A stretch of DNA of 64,000 nucleotides from Steromphala cineraria (GCA_916613615.1 OU744726.1:62140987-62204986), one strand, 5' to 3'. Counted from the first letter of the stretch, positions 21,650-34,570 are shown. Numbers and translations are program-made. The notes: generated by a model from the sequence alone, not told the origin.

Positions 21650-22150
21650 TTTATGTCTTTTGACATTTACAATTTTTCCGCTTTTCGCCGTGATGTAATG
21701 GGAAAGTTGTCCCATGACCAAACTTACATGATCGGGTTCTGATGACGTCATAGGTTTCTGACCACTTCCGGGCATCGACATTTTTTTCCGGGTCTCGGCA
21801 TGAGTAATGGGAAAGTTTCCCCATGACGAAAGGGACGTCCGAGTGTTCTGACCACGGAAAGTTTGACCCGGGTCTCGCCATGATGTGATGTTCCATGACC
21901 ACATTCACACTATCGGGTTTTGAGCACGATAGGGCTTTTGTTCAACTCTTTCGAGAGCACCCGGAGGTATGGGATTTTTCATCATGACCCAACATCACTC
22001 TCGGGTTATGATGAAGCCCGGAGATTTTGACAACTTCCGAGCTTCGGCGTGAATTATTGACTTTTTTCCCATGAAAAATCGAGCGTACTCGGAGTTTTCT
22101 TTCGAGGATTTTCAATATTTTTTGTGCGGGCCTCGCAACGGGACATGGTA
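21650..22150. repeat. Short imperfect repeats with CCATGACC / CGGGTCTCG motifs
   Basis: Motifs such as CCATGACCA, CGGGTCTCG(G/C)CATG and TTCTGA(C/T) recur every 60-110 bp. The overlapping minus-strand ORFs (21584-21904, 21651-21908) run through these repeats in two frames, which argues against coding. 22160-22710 shows nothing else. Confidence 0.55.
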
Positions 22151-22722
22151 AAAATTTACCCTTAGCCCCAAATAACTCAAATCTCCGTTTCAGAATTTTG
22201 CTTCCAGTTATGCCAAAAAATTTATAATCCGGAAACAGAAATATTGTCTAGTCCGGGAGACTTTTCCCGATTAAAGTCGTTTTGTGGGAAAAATTTCCCA
22301 CCAAATTTCCGCTGCAATCGGCTTTTTAAAAATACATTCTCTTTTCATATACCCATAGATACATGAATATATGAAATTGTTCTATCTGTGTTTTTTATTT
22401 TAGGTGAGTATAAATTAGCATGAAAAATACTCGAAAAAACAATGTTAGTGTGTAAATATAAGTAAAGGGTTATAAACAACATCCAATGGTCAAGGAATTC
22501 GATGCATTTTCAATATATTCGTTAAAATATGTAAACATTACAACCAAAACAATAATCAAAGGGACACGCAAAAAATAGAAAATTATTGTTGATATGATGT
22601 TACTCGTATTTAAATAACATATAAAAGCAAATTAAAAAGTTACGTTTTCCGTCAAAGGCTGACATTAACATTAATGACTGTTTGTGATTAAAAGACAAAT
22701 GCTATTTAACTTGCTCTGTCGA

Positions 22723-23031
22723 GGTGATGTGGGGTTTGACGCCGCTTTCAAGAGTATTTCACTTATATCGCGGCTGCTAGTATTATTGCAGGGAGAAAGC
22801 CCACGACACTATTATGGCTATGCATTGCGGTGAAACCTGCGAGCATCGGCTGACACTAGCAACCATGGGTGGTACTGCAATGAAATTCAATGTAGCATTG
22901 CACCCAAACCTGACTGCGTGTAGAACAGTTCTCTACTGCAGACAAAGTTGCCGAGCCCCTGGCGGGATTCGAACCCCGGACCTCCTGATCCGAAGCCGAA
23001 CGCGCTAACCACTGCGCTATCCCGCCCCCAG
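22723..23031 (-). mobile_element. tRNA-derived SINE family S1, copy 1
   Basis: Read on the minus strand: GGGGGCGGGATAGCGCAGTG, A box (TAGCGCAGTGGTTAGCG), B box (GGTTCGAATCC), then a ~230-bp body. A perfect 12-bp target duplication, TTGCTCTGTCGA, flanks it at 22711-22722 and 23032-23043, so insertion is recent. Other copies: 31356-31668 and 55945-56252, same orientation. Confidence 0.92.
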
Positions 23032-23069
23032 TTGCTCTGTCGAAAGCTGAAAGATAATAAGTAGTTGAA

Positions 23070-24045
23070 AATTGAAATCATTTGCACTAGTATCGACCCC
23101 TTTGAGGCATACATTGTGATTGTTCGTTGTTATCTGTTTCAAGATATTCAGGTCAAAGGTTAACCTGACGGTGAAAGTAACAAAGCTGGTGAGATCTAAC
23201 CTCATGTCCAAAAGAAACGATACCAAGTTTTCAACGTCATCCGAAAATAAATTCTCTTACTTGACAGAGTCGAATTTATGTTTGCCTAACAGGCATATGT
23301 CTTGTTAAGAAGCGTGCACATTTTCAAACTGCAGGAAAAAATACTTTTGATTTTGTGTCACTTCAAACGCACATGGGGTGCATAAATCGACATTTCTAAT
23401 TGTTTTATGCATAGAACTCTTGTCATTTCACTTTAAAATTGATGAAATATTGAATGTAGGTAAGAATACAATCTTGTTGATATTATGTACTTGATTTGAC
23501 ATAAAATCGTTGACGCGTCATTGCACTAGAACGTTTTAAAACAAGCGAAAGTGTCCAATTTCTCCCTGCTATCTCGCCTAGTTAAGGAGATTCCAGATCG
23601 ATGATTTATTTAAATGCACTTTTCTCGCAAACATGAAAAGATAATGTTTCAAAATTTTGCATAGAAGTTAGTTGACTACTGAGGAAATGATTAAACTATG
23701 TTTTAGTCGTATCAATATATATTGGATTGAGTTATTTTGCAATATGTATGGTATCGTTTCTTTTGGACATGAGTTAATAATCGGCGTAACGATATGCAAC
23801 AAAATTATGAGCTGCTATGAATCACATTTATGCAATATATGCGTCTCCTGGCAATGAGAGAATTTAGAAATCACGACGTAATGTAATGATAACACTGGAC
23901 AGGGTGACCTATCTATCAAATTATCACAGGTGATATAAACAATGGCGTGATATTAAGGCTTGACCTATCAATCAAGTTATCACAGTAGACCGAGGGTGTT
24001 GCGTGACATTCAAGACATCTCTAAAATAGCATATAACAGATGAGT
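23070..24045 (+). repeat. Dispersed repeat R1, copy 3 (longest)
   Basis: Parts at 23070-23230 and 23850-24045 match 450-735 in order; the intervening ~600 bp is absent from copy 1, so either this copy carries an insertion or copy 1 a deletion. An internal direct duplication of ATCAA(A/G)TTATCACAG occurs here (about 23916 and 23971). Confidence 0.6.
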
Positions 24046-24049
24046 CGCA

Positions 24050-25480
24050 AGCTCGGTTTGAAATTATATTTAGGGGTAAAAAATGCACAACCTACAACCC
24101 CAAAATAAAAAACAGAATGGATTTATCTCCTAAATAGAAAATGAAATCTTTGCCGCCTTTTTATTTTGTCAGTTACATTCTACAACTTTTTGGAATTAAA
24201 CACAGTACCCAGATATTTATTTCACATACACTCTCAACTTCTTCACTATCATCAATAGTGATAGCATTTATTGTGGATTTTGTTTTCATAAAGTCTATAT
24301 CGATTTCGTTTCTTAAAAAATAAAATGTTCGATTAACACAATTCTTCAAATTTGGAAATCATCAATCTGTAACTAAGTTCAGATTCTCTTGTCAACTAAC
24401 CAATGAAAATTGATTGTTAGATTTTACTGTCAAACATGTTCAACAATCGATACACAGTGATTTATAAGCAATTATAAACAGTTGGTGAAACCACTCAGAC
24501 TGAAACTAGCTTTGGATAACATACAACAGTAAAGCTTTAGACTGTCGTGACCGTAACTAGAGCATTTATTGATATCCATTGCTTATCATCTTATCTACAT
24601 GTATATGGAAAGTGGCATATAACCTGATTAAAGATATCATGATGACAACAGCGATTGTTTCTGATCCATATATTGCAATCAGAAAAGAACATCTTCATTT
24701 ATTTAATTATCAAATAGCCGATATTTAAGTTCAAAGGCTCTTTGCAACATTCAGCCATAAAACCTTTTTGAGTTTGAAACTCAATTTTATAACAATAAAA
24801 TATTGCAAAATTGTTGATGCTCATTAGTTGTACATGTACATGTATATGTATGTATATGTCTCAAGACATTATGATCTTCATTTTTCTGTACATGATTGGT
24901 TTATGGCAACCCAAACTTCGATTGGTATTTTACAAGTGTTTGCATTAATTGGGAGTGAGTCGGCATGTACATTAGGAAAGAACTCTTCCCGACTCACACC
25001 TGACAACCACGGTTCAATTCAACTATATACGATTTACTTATTATTCAAAATGAGTTCATATGACTCCTTATAACTCGGATACCATTCACATGCGACTCAT
25101 TACGACCTCGTGGAATTTCTGGAATTTTTTGGTCAAAAAGTACGAACCTTGCCAGACTCTAAAAGTCGAGAGTTGCTTTCATGTTAACAAACCCACACCC
25201 TGCGAAACTTGACCTTCAGACTCATAAAGATACAAGTAAGCACAGAGCAGACTAAGAGGACTCAGAGAATCTTCATTATGAGTCAGTGACGACATTTGGC
25301 CAATTTCGGTCGGCAGCGACTCGTAGCACAGTGAAATGCGGGTATTTATTTTTATAGTTGTTGTGTTTAAACACATAATGATAAAACATCGGTTAATGTC
25401 ATGTCTAGAATTCTGATGAATGTGTTTTCTTTTTCATAACGTTATTTAAATCTGTTATTAAACCTCTGTCTTGCAGCGAA
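24050..25480. other. Intergenic, no gene seen
   Basis: AT-rich, with a short ATG(T/A) simple repeat near 24829-24857. Short ORFs at 24141, 24828 and 25179 have no supporting features. Confidence 0.55.
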
Positions 25481-25482
25481 AG

Positions 25483-26270
25483 TGGGGGTATATAACGTTC
25501 ATTCTGTCCGTCAGTCTGTCCGTTCGTCTGTCAGTCCGTCACAATATTGCATATCTTCTAAACTATTCATGTTAGCTCACCAAACTTGATACACTTATCA
25601 ACCATGATTGATCCCTTTTGATTTTTGAATTTTGAATTTTTATATGTTGGTGGTTTTCATGGAAACATGACTAAAACAGTGACTCTATGGCAACTGCTTG
25701 TCCTGAGTATTTATCCTAAAAATATACATGATAGATTTACCAAACTTCATACACTTACATGTATAAACCATGATAAATTAACAAGTGACTTTTTTGTGAT
25801 CATGGTGACACATGACTAAAATAGTGACTCTTTTCCTGTTTCCCTTTTCCAAAACATATGCCCTAAAACACTATTCTTAATTTCACCAAACTTTCATCAT
25901 TTTCTCGAGGAATGGCCTTTGAGGGTAGAACCTATGCGTTGATTTTCTTTTCTGTGGATACTATGGAAACATGACTTACCGGTGATTAAACAAAAACATT
26001 TTATTCCTCAGCACATCTCCTAGAATTGGATGAATTTTAATCTTGAAACAAAGATCATCCTTTATGCATAAATGTACCCTTTTAATAGCAAAATATATTG
26101 ATGAATAAGTTTTGTGGTTTCAGTTGAAACATTACTTACACAATGACTGATCTTTACGAGAGTATAATACACTTTATGCAACTTATACCAATGTTTATCT
26201 ATTTGATAGTTTACTGTTTGAAATTATTTGAAAAAAGTGGAAAGCGGGGTATATGAACTCTGCTCGTTTT
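25483..26270. repeat. Repeat element with ~160-bp internal units
   Basis: Starts near GCGAAAGTGGGGGTATAT followed by a GTCCGTC(A)GTCT simple repeat. It then has four diverged units containing CACCAAACTT(G/C)ATACACTT and GGAAACATGACTAAAA, and ends near GGAAAGCGGGGTATATGAAC. It has an ORF only by chance. A related, oppositely oriented block may be 31795-32460. Confidence 0.6.
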
Positions 26271-26279
26271 TGCATTTTT

Positions 26280-27271
26280 TCATTAGTATATTTCACTTAT
26301 TTTTGCCACCTTAGATAGATATTTTAACTGAAACCATTTCGATTTCCTTTTATCATGTATTCATTATAACTTTTTCTTTTATACATTATATGTTTTTATT
26401 CTTATTTTTGTTTCTTTAGAGCAAATAAAACAAATTAAGTTTGCAATGATTAATAAATTATTTTCAGATCATGAATTTCATTTTCCTCACCAGTAAACAG
26501 TTTAACACCAGTTATACAAAATGAAGAGGTCATTTCCTGATTGCAATGTTATTAGTCAGACGCAAGCATCTGTTGTGAATATCAATATATGTTTATATAT
26601 TGCTATATATATTTCTATCAATTTGCTTGAGACTGGTATATACTGAAACGTTGCTATTATACGAATAAAGAGATTGACATTTGTCTCTATTACTCTACAA
26701 TATATAGATGCCATTTAAACAGTTAAGACACAATAATGATTAAACAATGATATCTTTAATCGGTTTCAGGTTAAAAGCCCTATTCATACGGAAATGTAAT
26801 TTTGAATGCTTTATCATTATATGCTCGGATTACATGAAATTTAGAGAGACTGTGTAATTTTATGGTGTTTTTTTCTTGAAAATTACAATTATTGTTGTCG
26901 ATTTTGAAAGGTGAAAGGAAATTCTTAAGCTAGATACTCATCGCAGTAGTTCAACTGAGTATCTGACTCTCACTTGGAGTCCTTTGTTTGTATTCTACTC
27001 AAGGAGATCTACATGTACATGTATGTCCTGATTCCTTTACTTTCAAATTAAACAAAACATTATCTTCATTTATTAAAATATGAATCTTTTTACGTAGTTT
27101 GACAATATATTTGTTTGTTTTTTCTCCACTTTAAAATAGGAGACAAAGGGCTCGACAAGATTGTTTAGACACTGCTAACAGTGATACACAGCAGCTTTTA
27201 ATCCAATGGCAATATTTGCCCAAATGGATGGCAAATTACACTTTCTTCTTTCAAAGTTAATTCGCAATTAA
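26280..27271. other. Intergenic, no gene seen
   Basis: Nothing recognisable apart from AT-rich sequence and a few TATATA runs near 26580-26650. Confidence 0.5.
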
Positions 27272-27275
27272 TTAA

Positions 27276-27480
27276 AGGGGCACGATCTTTGATAATTTTA
27301 TATCTAAGATGTTCACTGTTAATTCTACGTTAATTGTGACTGTAATATGTTGAAGTGTCATTAATCTCGTTACACAAACCAATCAGCCATAGTCAGATAG
27401 CAGAGTATGACGTTTCGCATTAAATCTATTGGCGGCAATTTGGTGTGAACACCTTTAATTCAATTTGTTTAAGAAAATCA
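27276..27480 (-). mobile_element. MITE family M1, truncated copy
   Basis: Starts TTAA then AGGGGCACGATCTTTGATAA, and the body (CAATCAGCCATAGTCAGA, GGCGGCAATTTGGTGTGAAC) matches the reverse complement of 30900-31121. The far end is missing. Confidence 0.75.
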
Positions 27481-27539
27481 AATAATATATATGATGTAAT
27501 TGGAAATCCTTTTAGTAAAAGAGTGTAGTCAACTCTCAC

Positions 27540-29590
27540 TTAACAGATTCCGAAGATTTAGTTTTCGTTCAGGACCCATATATGTGTTTGAATGTTATTT
27601 CAACATTTATACAACTTGTAAAACTTAATCATTATTTTGAAACCGTTCCTCAAAAGTGTTCTTAATAGAAAGTACCATGCAGAACCGAATCCTTTTTCTC
27701 TCGCTGTTTATTCAAGGGGGTTAACATTTTGTTTCAATATGCCCTAACACAACCAAGGGAAATACAGTGTTTTTTTTAAAATTATTGTGAATATTATGTT
27801 TCCCATGAATATTTTATATACATTTACAAACCATTTTGTTGCGTTGCTTGACTGAATTGATAAATAAAATAGAAATAAATAGTTTCTCTTGTAGAACACA
27901 GAAGTTCAAACAATTTTTTTTTTCACAAATTATATTTCTTGCTAAGCTTCAGCTCATACTTGCCCGACTTTTGAAAAATATGAAATTCTAAAACTTTTAA
28001 CAGCTTAAAATGAATAACAGAATCTCTTCATTTCATCCAGATTTTATTCCAAATATATTGAAAATATACTAATTTACACAAAACAATTGCAGTATAAACT
28101 AAAAATGTAACGATTCCAAAGTGTAAGATTTTATACACTTAAAGGAAACAGTACAAAACTCCACAATAGGAATCACCAAAAAATGAGTTTACGATTAGTT
28201 CCTTGAAAATTGCATGAAAGCATGATTCTTTTGCATCAAAACCACAATCGAGGTGTTGGTTTTTGACGGTGACAGAATCAGCGGTGAGGCTTGACAAGGT
28301 GTCAGTTGAAGAACAGTGTCGAGATGTTTCACACAGTATAGGCTCCTACAGACCAAACCCAGACATGTACCTCACGTGTCAACATCTCCTTATGACCTTG
28401 AACGTTCGGTAGTAAACTGACGTCCAAAAGAAACTTTACTACATTTTGTAATCATTCTGATTAAAGAATGAAGAACGATAGATCTTTAAAACAAAGTGCC
28501 TTTTATCAGTCAACAACCAGCTAATTAAAATTGATGGGGAAAACCCCGATTTACCTATTAATCAATTTGAAGTGGGCAGGGTTCAAAATTTTGATTGTTC
28601 AGGCATTCATTGAAATGCTTTTTTCGCAATAATTTCGTTAAGGTTATGAAATTAGCAACTTTTGCGCCAGGTATGAGCACGCCGAGTGTTATCCCTTCAA
28701 AATCTGCCATGTGTAACGAAAAAGGCCAAAATTTGAATTACGTCACCTGTCTTCAGTTTCAACCTTCACATTAAATCTGAATCCATGTATTTTCTATCAG
28801 TGGGAATTAATGGATAAAATCCTACATGTCAGATTGACACATTTGTTAGTCGTACAACTGGTAATCAGCCTTGAGAGCTGAACAATCGCAGTGAAATCGT
28901 AATATTGCAGGCCAATTCTGACGTTATGACTTTATGAATGACATTGCCTTGTGTGGATGATTAGTTGCCAATGGCTATCAATTGAGCAGTCAATGAGCTC
29001 TGATTACAACTGTTCAAGTTCATATAGTGCACGAGAACATAATGACATGTCGACCTTTGATGTATGCTATCCTTGACGTCACTAAGAGACAACGTTATCG
29101 GTGGTCTAACGTTTTAGATATTGGCCCTCATGCAGTCAAAAACAACTCTTTTTCCATGTTTCTGGGTTGTCAGCAATCCTCACAACCTCCCTGTAAAGCT
29201 TGATCAAGTTACCTTAACAAATGAAGGAACACTATCGATTCTTGTAACAAGGGTATTTTTTTATTAGTTTTGTTGATTTTCAATGGGGATTGGTGATACT
29301 TTTACTGTGCCTTTACCGGTTTTAAGGTGTTTTTTTCACAAACAGGAGGACAAACATTCATTATGGACATTTATTAAACTTTTTCGTCACGTGACTAAAC
29401 TCCGGTGGAAAGGTCACCTGATTATGACATTTTTTTGCCATTTTTGTTAAATGCATAAATATTGCTCAATTTAAAGTTTTAAACATAAAAGTATGGGTTT
29501 CAACTATGTTGTTGAGAACTTAACTGAAAATATTGAAATAACATTGTTTTCAAAATTTCAGTTTAAAAAGTGTAAAGTTTCTTTATAAGG
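27540..29590. other. Intergenic, no gene seen
   Basis: AT-rich; a GC-richer stretch at 28250-28390 has stops in all frames I checked. Confidence 0.5.
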
Positions 29591-30115
29591 CCGGGATCTT
29601 GCGAGTTGTCATCTTTTCTGATGAAAGCCAATTCCAACTGTACATGAACAACGGTTCAGGACGGATGAACCGATATCGTGTTGTACGTTAGCGACCTTGT
29701 TGTATTCAGTCTGTTGAAACCTTTGGCGGTTGCAGTGAATTGTTGTGGGGGAAATTATCAGGCAAAAATAACCGATCTTGATGTCTTTGATTGGAATCTA
29801 TACCCAGAACGGCATGCAACACATTCTAGGTCATACCTGCATCGGAATGCTCTTCAAGCAGGCGTGTGCCCATCTAATAACCGCCCGTCAGTGAATTTCT
29901 GCAGAAAGGCCAATGTGTTGTCATGCAAGTGCAGTCACCCGCCCTGTCACTTATCAAACATTTAATCGGGCGTCACATCAGGTCAAGAGCTATCCTTCAA
30001 GGAAACCGCCGAGACCTTGCCAAAGCAGTCAGCGTGGAATATATCAGATCGTATCGTCTGACATCTGATATTCTAAGCATGACTTTGAGTTCGGACATGC
30101 ATCGGCCATAGAGGA
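29590..30115 (+). pseudogene. Decayed Tc1/mariner-type transposase
   Basis: Fragments in shifting frames match the DDE transposase of Tc1/mariner elements. FSDESQFQLYMNNGSGRMNR (from 29613) is the first-aspartate block, usually FSDES(R/Q)F. About 29725-29760 has a GG(C/S)...LLWGKLSG piece matching the usual GGGSVMVWGG. About 29930-30020 reads SPALSLIKHLIGRHIRSRA then GNRRDLAKAV, matching the usual WPALSPDLNPIEHLWD...NRRDL region. There are in-frame stops (after RYRVVR) and frameshifts, and the third catalytic position in IEHL is changed to Lys (IKHL). It is dead. Terminal inverted repeats were not found. Confidence 0.75.
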
Positions 30116-30119
30116 TTGT

Positions 30120-30760
30120 GACACACTCGCTGATGCGACTTTTGCATTCTGACCTGCTGATTGAATTCAGGGCAATTTCATCAAGGTGAGTGTACATTGA
30201 CCGTGTGTCTACATTGACCGAAGACACGTAACTTTTTGATTGTTCAAGAAAGTGTGAGCAGTGGAATAAATTACATGATATAACATTTAGTTTTGTCAGT
30301 TATTCGACAGTGGTATCGGGTTTTTTTGCCTGTTAGTTTATGAAATAAATGATTTTAACTAAACAACGACGAGAATAAACAAATATTGTGCACTTGAATG
30401 TGCAGCAAAAGGAATGCATGGATTTACATTAGAGTTACACTTCAAAGACATTCATCTTCATGTTATAAAAAAAACCCCAGATATATATCGGACATAAGAG
30501 TTAAAAGAAAAATGGACAGTTCAGTACCTTTCAACATATTTCTCACCATTTGTAAAATGATTCGTTTGAGTAAATTTATACACAATAGGATTGAGAAAGT
30601 AAACCTATACTGAAGGATATATATGTTGATTATAGTATATATAAATACATAGCACAATATAGCACACATAATATATATATAATACTGAACATTGAAAATC
30701 CAAATAGTTTGGTACATAAAAAAGTAGAGTTATGTACATGCATGCGATCTTTTGATTCAT
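30120..30760. other. Intergenic, no gene seen
   Basis: AT-rich with TATA runs near 30620-30680. Confidence 0.5.
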
Positions 30761-30764
30761 TTAA

Positions 30765-31121
30765 AGGGGCAGTAGCACGTTTTTAGGGGGGATGAAAGGT
30801 TATGTCAGGAAAATGAAAATAAATGGTTCCAATTGAAAGACAATGTATTTAAACTAAATAAAGCAGTAATAATTCAAATATATAACGTAAAGTTTAGCCA
30901 TGCAATTCCCTTTTCTGACCCAAAATGAATTAAAGGTGTTCACACAAAAATGGCCGCCAGTTGATTCTATGTAAATCCTCATACTTTGGCCTCTGACTAT
31001 GGGTGACTGGCTTGTGTAATGAGATTGTTGACAGTGTCAATATAATACATTTCGCATTAACTTACAATATTAAGTGGAATATTAAAGATATAAAATTATC
31101 AAAAAACGTGCTACTGCTCCT
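30765..31121 (+). mobile_element. MITE family M1, full copy (357 bp)
   Basis: Terminal inverted repeat AGGGGCAGTAGCACGTTTTT at the left; the right end is its complement with one change (CTGCTCCT). TTAA flanks at 30761-30764 and 31122-31125. Exactly the same length as the copy at 54122-54478. No ORF. Confidence 0.92.
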
Positions 31122-31355
31122 TTAACCTGACGAATTGTTATCATGTAAGTTTTTCAGGTGTAACCATAAACACTGTCTTGATAGAGGAGGTTCAACTTTA
31201 TTACAATCCTTCGAATACTCACTGATAAAGGTGAGAAGATTAAAGAAGATAAAAGGACAACAAAGACTTAGTTGATATGTCAGAGTTCTTTACAGGAATA
31301 CACCAAGTTTGATTAAGGTACATACAACCATTTCCCTGACCGGTATAAATAGATG

Positions 31356-31668
31356 AGGTGAGGTGATCTGGGGTTTATCGCCGCCTTCAAGAGTATTTCA
31401 CTTTTATCGCAGCTGCTAGTATTATTGCAGGTCGAAAGCCCACAACGCCATTGTGGCTATGTATTGCAGTGAAACCTGGGCGCATCGACTGGAACTAGCG
31501 AACCATGGGTGGTACTGCGCTGAAATTCAGTGTAGCATTGCACCTAAACCTCACTGCATGTAGAACAGTTCTATACTGCAGTCAATGTCTCCAAGCGCCT
31601 GGCAGGATTCAAACCACCGACCTCCTGATCCAAAGCCAACTGCGCTAACCACTGCGCTATCCCCCAAC
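31356..31668 (-). mobile_element. SINE family S1, copy 2
   Basis: Same body and orientation as 22723-23031; A box retained (TAGCGCAGTGG), B box eroded (GGTTTGAATCC). No clear target duplication, so older than copy 1. Confidence 0.85.
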
Positions 31669-31794
31669 CCGTAATGAATAAAAGGTGTTCATATGAGATT
31701 ATCCTATGTTGAAATCTACGTTCTATCTCAGAGGACGAAAATAAGAAATCATGTTGATGGACGACGTTATGAAACAAGAGAATTAGTGAGCAAG

Positions 31795-32460
31795 CTCACT
31801 TTTTATACCCTCGCTTCCCTAAGTGATTATAGAAACTAAGATACTACACTTAGTATGGATTCCTACAAAATTGCAAAACTGTTTTAGTCAATGAAAATGC
31901 AGATACAGCCTTCCTGGTTGCATGCAAGCTATATAAGCTCTTATGAAACTAACAATGTCTTTTTCAGACATTTATGATTCTTATATAGTCACTCTTGTAT
32001 TAATAAAATCTTCAAGGTCATTTCAATGTGACTGTATCTTAAGAAAGTAGTTTAAAAAATGACTTCCTCAAACAGTCATTTCTACAACAAAGACGTCTAA
32101 AAAATGATGAGGGTATCTGACTAAAATATACAAAAGGCACATAAAGGGACCATAGTGATTTCAAATATGAAGTTTCGTGACATTTGAACATATAGTATTC
32201 CAATAAAGAGCAGAACAAAAGTATTTCATTGAACAGTCACTTCTACAACAAAGAAGTCAAAAATCTATAAAAAAAAACAATGAGACGATCTGACCAAAAT
32301 ATACATAAGGCACATCTAGGGACCATAGTGATTTCAAATATGAAGTTTCGTGACAGTTGAACAAATAATATCCGAGTTATTAGTATTACAAAACTGACTT
32401 CCTCAAACAGTCACTTATGAAGTTATAAGTATGAAGTTTTATATAATTCGTATATTCATA
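31795..32460. repeat. ~160-bp direct repeat, 2.5 copies
   Basis: CAGTCA(T/C)TTCTACAACAAAGA(C/A)GTC to GGGACCATAGTGATTTCAAA and TATGAAGTTTCGTGACA occurs at about 32072-32190 and 32232-32360, with a partial third copy from 32395. The head GAGCAAGCTCACTTTTTATA and CCCTCGCTTCC resembles the reverse of the 25483 element head. Confidence 0.75.
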
Positions 32461-32700
32461 TACATAACAAAATCAGAGTGATTTACAAGAAATCATTTGA
32501 TTCAGTTCCAACAAATTGTTATCAGATTTTGAGGTGTAACCATAATATTTTCCGGATAGAGCTTTGACTGTATCTACATCCATGGAATAATCCCTGAGGT
32601 GATAAGATTACAGAAGAAAAAGATAAAAACGATATCAAAGACTTAGTAAATATGTCATGGTTCTTCGCACGAACACACCAAGTTTCATTGAGGTACTTAA

Positions 32701-32947
32701 ATGGGGCAGTAGCTTATACTAGGGGTAATATAAGGTTATGTCACAAACATAAAAATAAATGACTCCAATTAATAGATTATTTAAATGAAGCAGTAATAAA
32801 TCAAATATATGGGTATGGGTGATTGTTTGAGTAGTTAGATTATTGACATTGTCAAAAAAAAAACATGAAGCATTAACGTATAATTATCAGTGAAAAATTT
32901 GAAATATAAAATTTTCAACAAAAAAAACCCCGTGCTACTGGCCCTTC
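32701..32947 (+). mobile_element. MITE family M1, diverged copy (~247 bp)
   Basis: TTAA then ATGGGGCAGTAGCTTA at the left and CGTGCTACTGGCCCTT at the right. Shorter than the 357-bp copies by an internal deletion. Confidence 0.8.
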
Positions 32948-32959
32948 AATACCTTCTCC

Positions 32960-34316
32960 CCATCCAGAAGGAATATAATTGAAATGAGATAATTGAAAGC
33001 TACGTTCTAACACAGAGGATGAACATTTGAAATGATGATGGCGACGTGCATTGTTTTAATCTCATCTCGTCTCATAGGCATACTAAGCTCTTACCCTCTT
33101 AGGTGATGTGAATGTTATGCAAGGATGCTATGGAAAGAAGAGCCAAAGCAACTGTAGTGCATTGTTCAACAATGGTAATTCGGTGACCTGTAAATGTACT
33201 AATTAGCAGCTGGTGTGTAGACAACGATTAATACTGCACTCATGCAGTGGTAATTAGCGTATAACTAGAAGTGATACAGTGAGAAAGCAAAACTCACTTT
33301 GAAAGGAAGTTGAAATATTTAGAAACTGAACTTTTAAAAAGTTAACAAAGTTAATGCCATCTGATTTACATCTTCCCACGGCAAGGTGAACACGTATCGA
33401 GCAACTCCTCGTTTAGACCTTGCAATCACAGGGTAGAAAACTGGTGATCCGGAGCAGCGACACCTATCGTGATCGCGAGTTACGCCCCTTATCAGCTCTT
33501 TCAACAATAACCAATGAAATTGCGTTTACATTCGGAACAAATTTCAAAATACTAACAGACGATCTTTTTGAAAACTATCCGAGTGAAATTTAATTTTAAA
33601 CTTCAGTCCGCATGGTTGTTTTCATGTTTTTGATGAGCAGCGAGAATGCAGAGAAGACAATGTATCACTCACATAAAGTGTTCCTCTCCCTTGTAAAACG
33701 CATACAAAAGTATTTTTCAAATCGGTTCATTTAACATGATGTCTTCTGATTGGACTATTCTACTTCCGTGCAGCGGGTTGAAATGCTAGCACAGAAATTA
33801 CGGCCAATGATGTCAAGGGAGGAATGGGAAAGAAACTTTTTCGTTTCGTCCGTGACGTTGTGAAGATGGCTGATTTAGTAATACAGGAATTTCCAAATGT
33901 TTTTTTTTTCCGACAAATTCTTTGTTTCTTAGAAAACGTGACAGTTATCAAAAAATTTGACACGCTAAATAGGTTAAAACTAGATAAATAGGCTATATTA
34001 CCATCACGTTTTGCCAAGCATCAAACCAAATATGAAATTGTGGTTTGCCCTTAGCCTACGATACTGATTAGTGTTTTGTCCATCCTGTGTCAGGGAACGA
34101 AATTTACGCTAACTCCACTAATTTGTACCCTGGGTTCAGAAGCTAGATTCGCTGGCGCGACCCGACATTGAATGTAGCCAATCAAATCGTTTTCTCGCCA
34201 CCTCCTCGATAAACTTTCAACGAGAAAATGGTTTGATTTGCTTTATCCCAAGTACATCTTGACATTTTTTCCAAACAAAGATGAGGAAAAAATTGATGTA
34301 AAACAAAACAGGGCGA
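32960..34316. other. Intergenic, downstream of the mucin gene
   Basis: No supported gene. The stretch 33840-33990 has an ATG in good context (AAGATGGCTG) and a 41-codon plus frame, but no other coding signs. CpG-richer patches at 33370-33500 and 34140-34220 have no ORF. Confidence 0.45.
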
Positions 34317-34570
34317 TCAATTACACACCTCCTTATAAGACATCCATCCGTCTAATGACGTCACAGTGAGTGATGACGTCATTGAGTTGAAGATGTTGCA
34401 GAGTCCTTTTGCCTGGTTGAAGCTGTACATGCCGCAGGCAGGATTGTTTGAGCATTTAATCCCACACAGCCCCATAACGGCAAGCCGATAGGTAGGTGCC
34501 CCATCTATCACACCATCTGCAAACTTCCCAGGTGCGAAGAGTTTGAAGGGTCGGGACCGTCCATTGGATC
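34317..34570 (-). CDS. Mucin/PAN gene exon 6 (terminal PAN-like module)
   Basis: Acceptor TTTCTGTAACAG, then 84 codons to TGA. Core GLCGIKCSNNPACGMYSFN...GLCNIF and closing YKEVCN match the Cys spacing of PAN-like domains in invertebrate secreted proteins. Confidence 0.85.

Noticed and set aside
22950..23031. Functional tRNA gene on the minus strand
   Set aside because: Part of a ~309-bp SINE with target duplication and sister copies.
33857..33985. Small plus-strand gene beginning AAGATGGCTG
   Set aside because: 41 codons with a Phe run from a T-tract; no splice or domain support.
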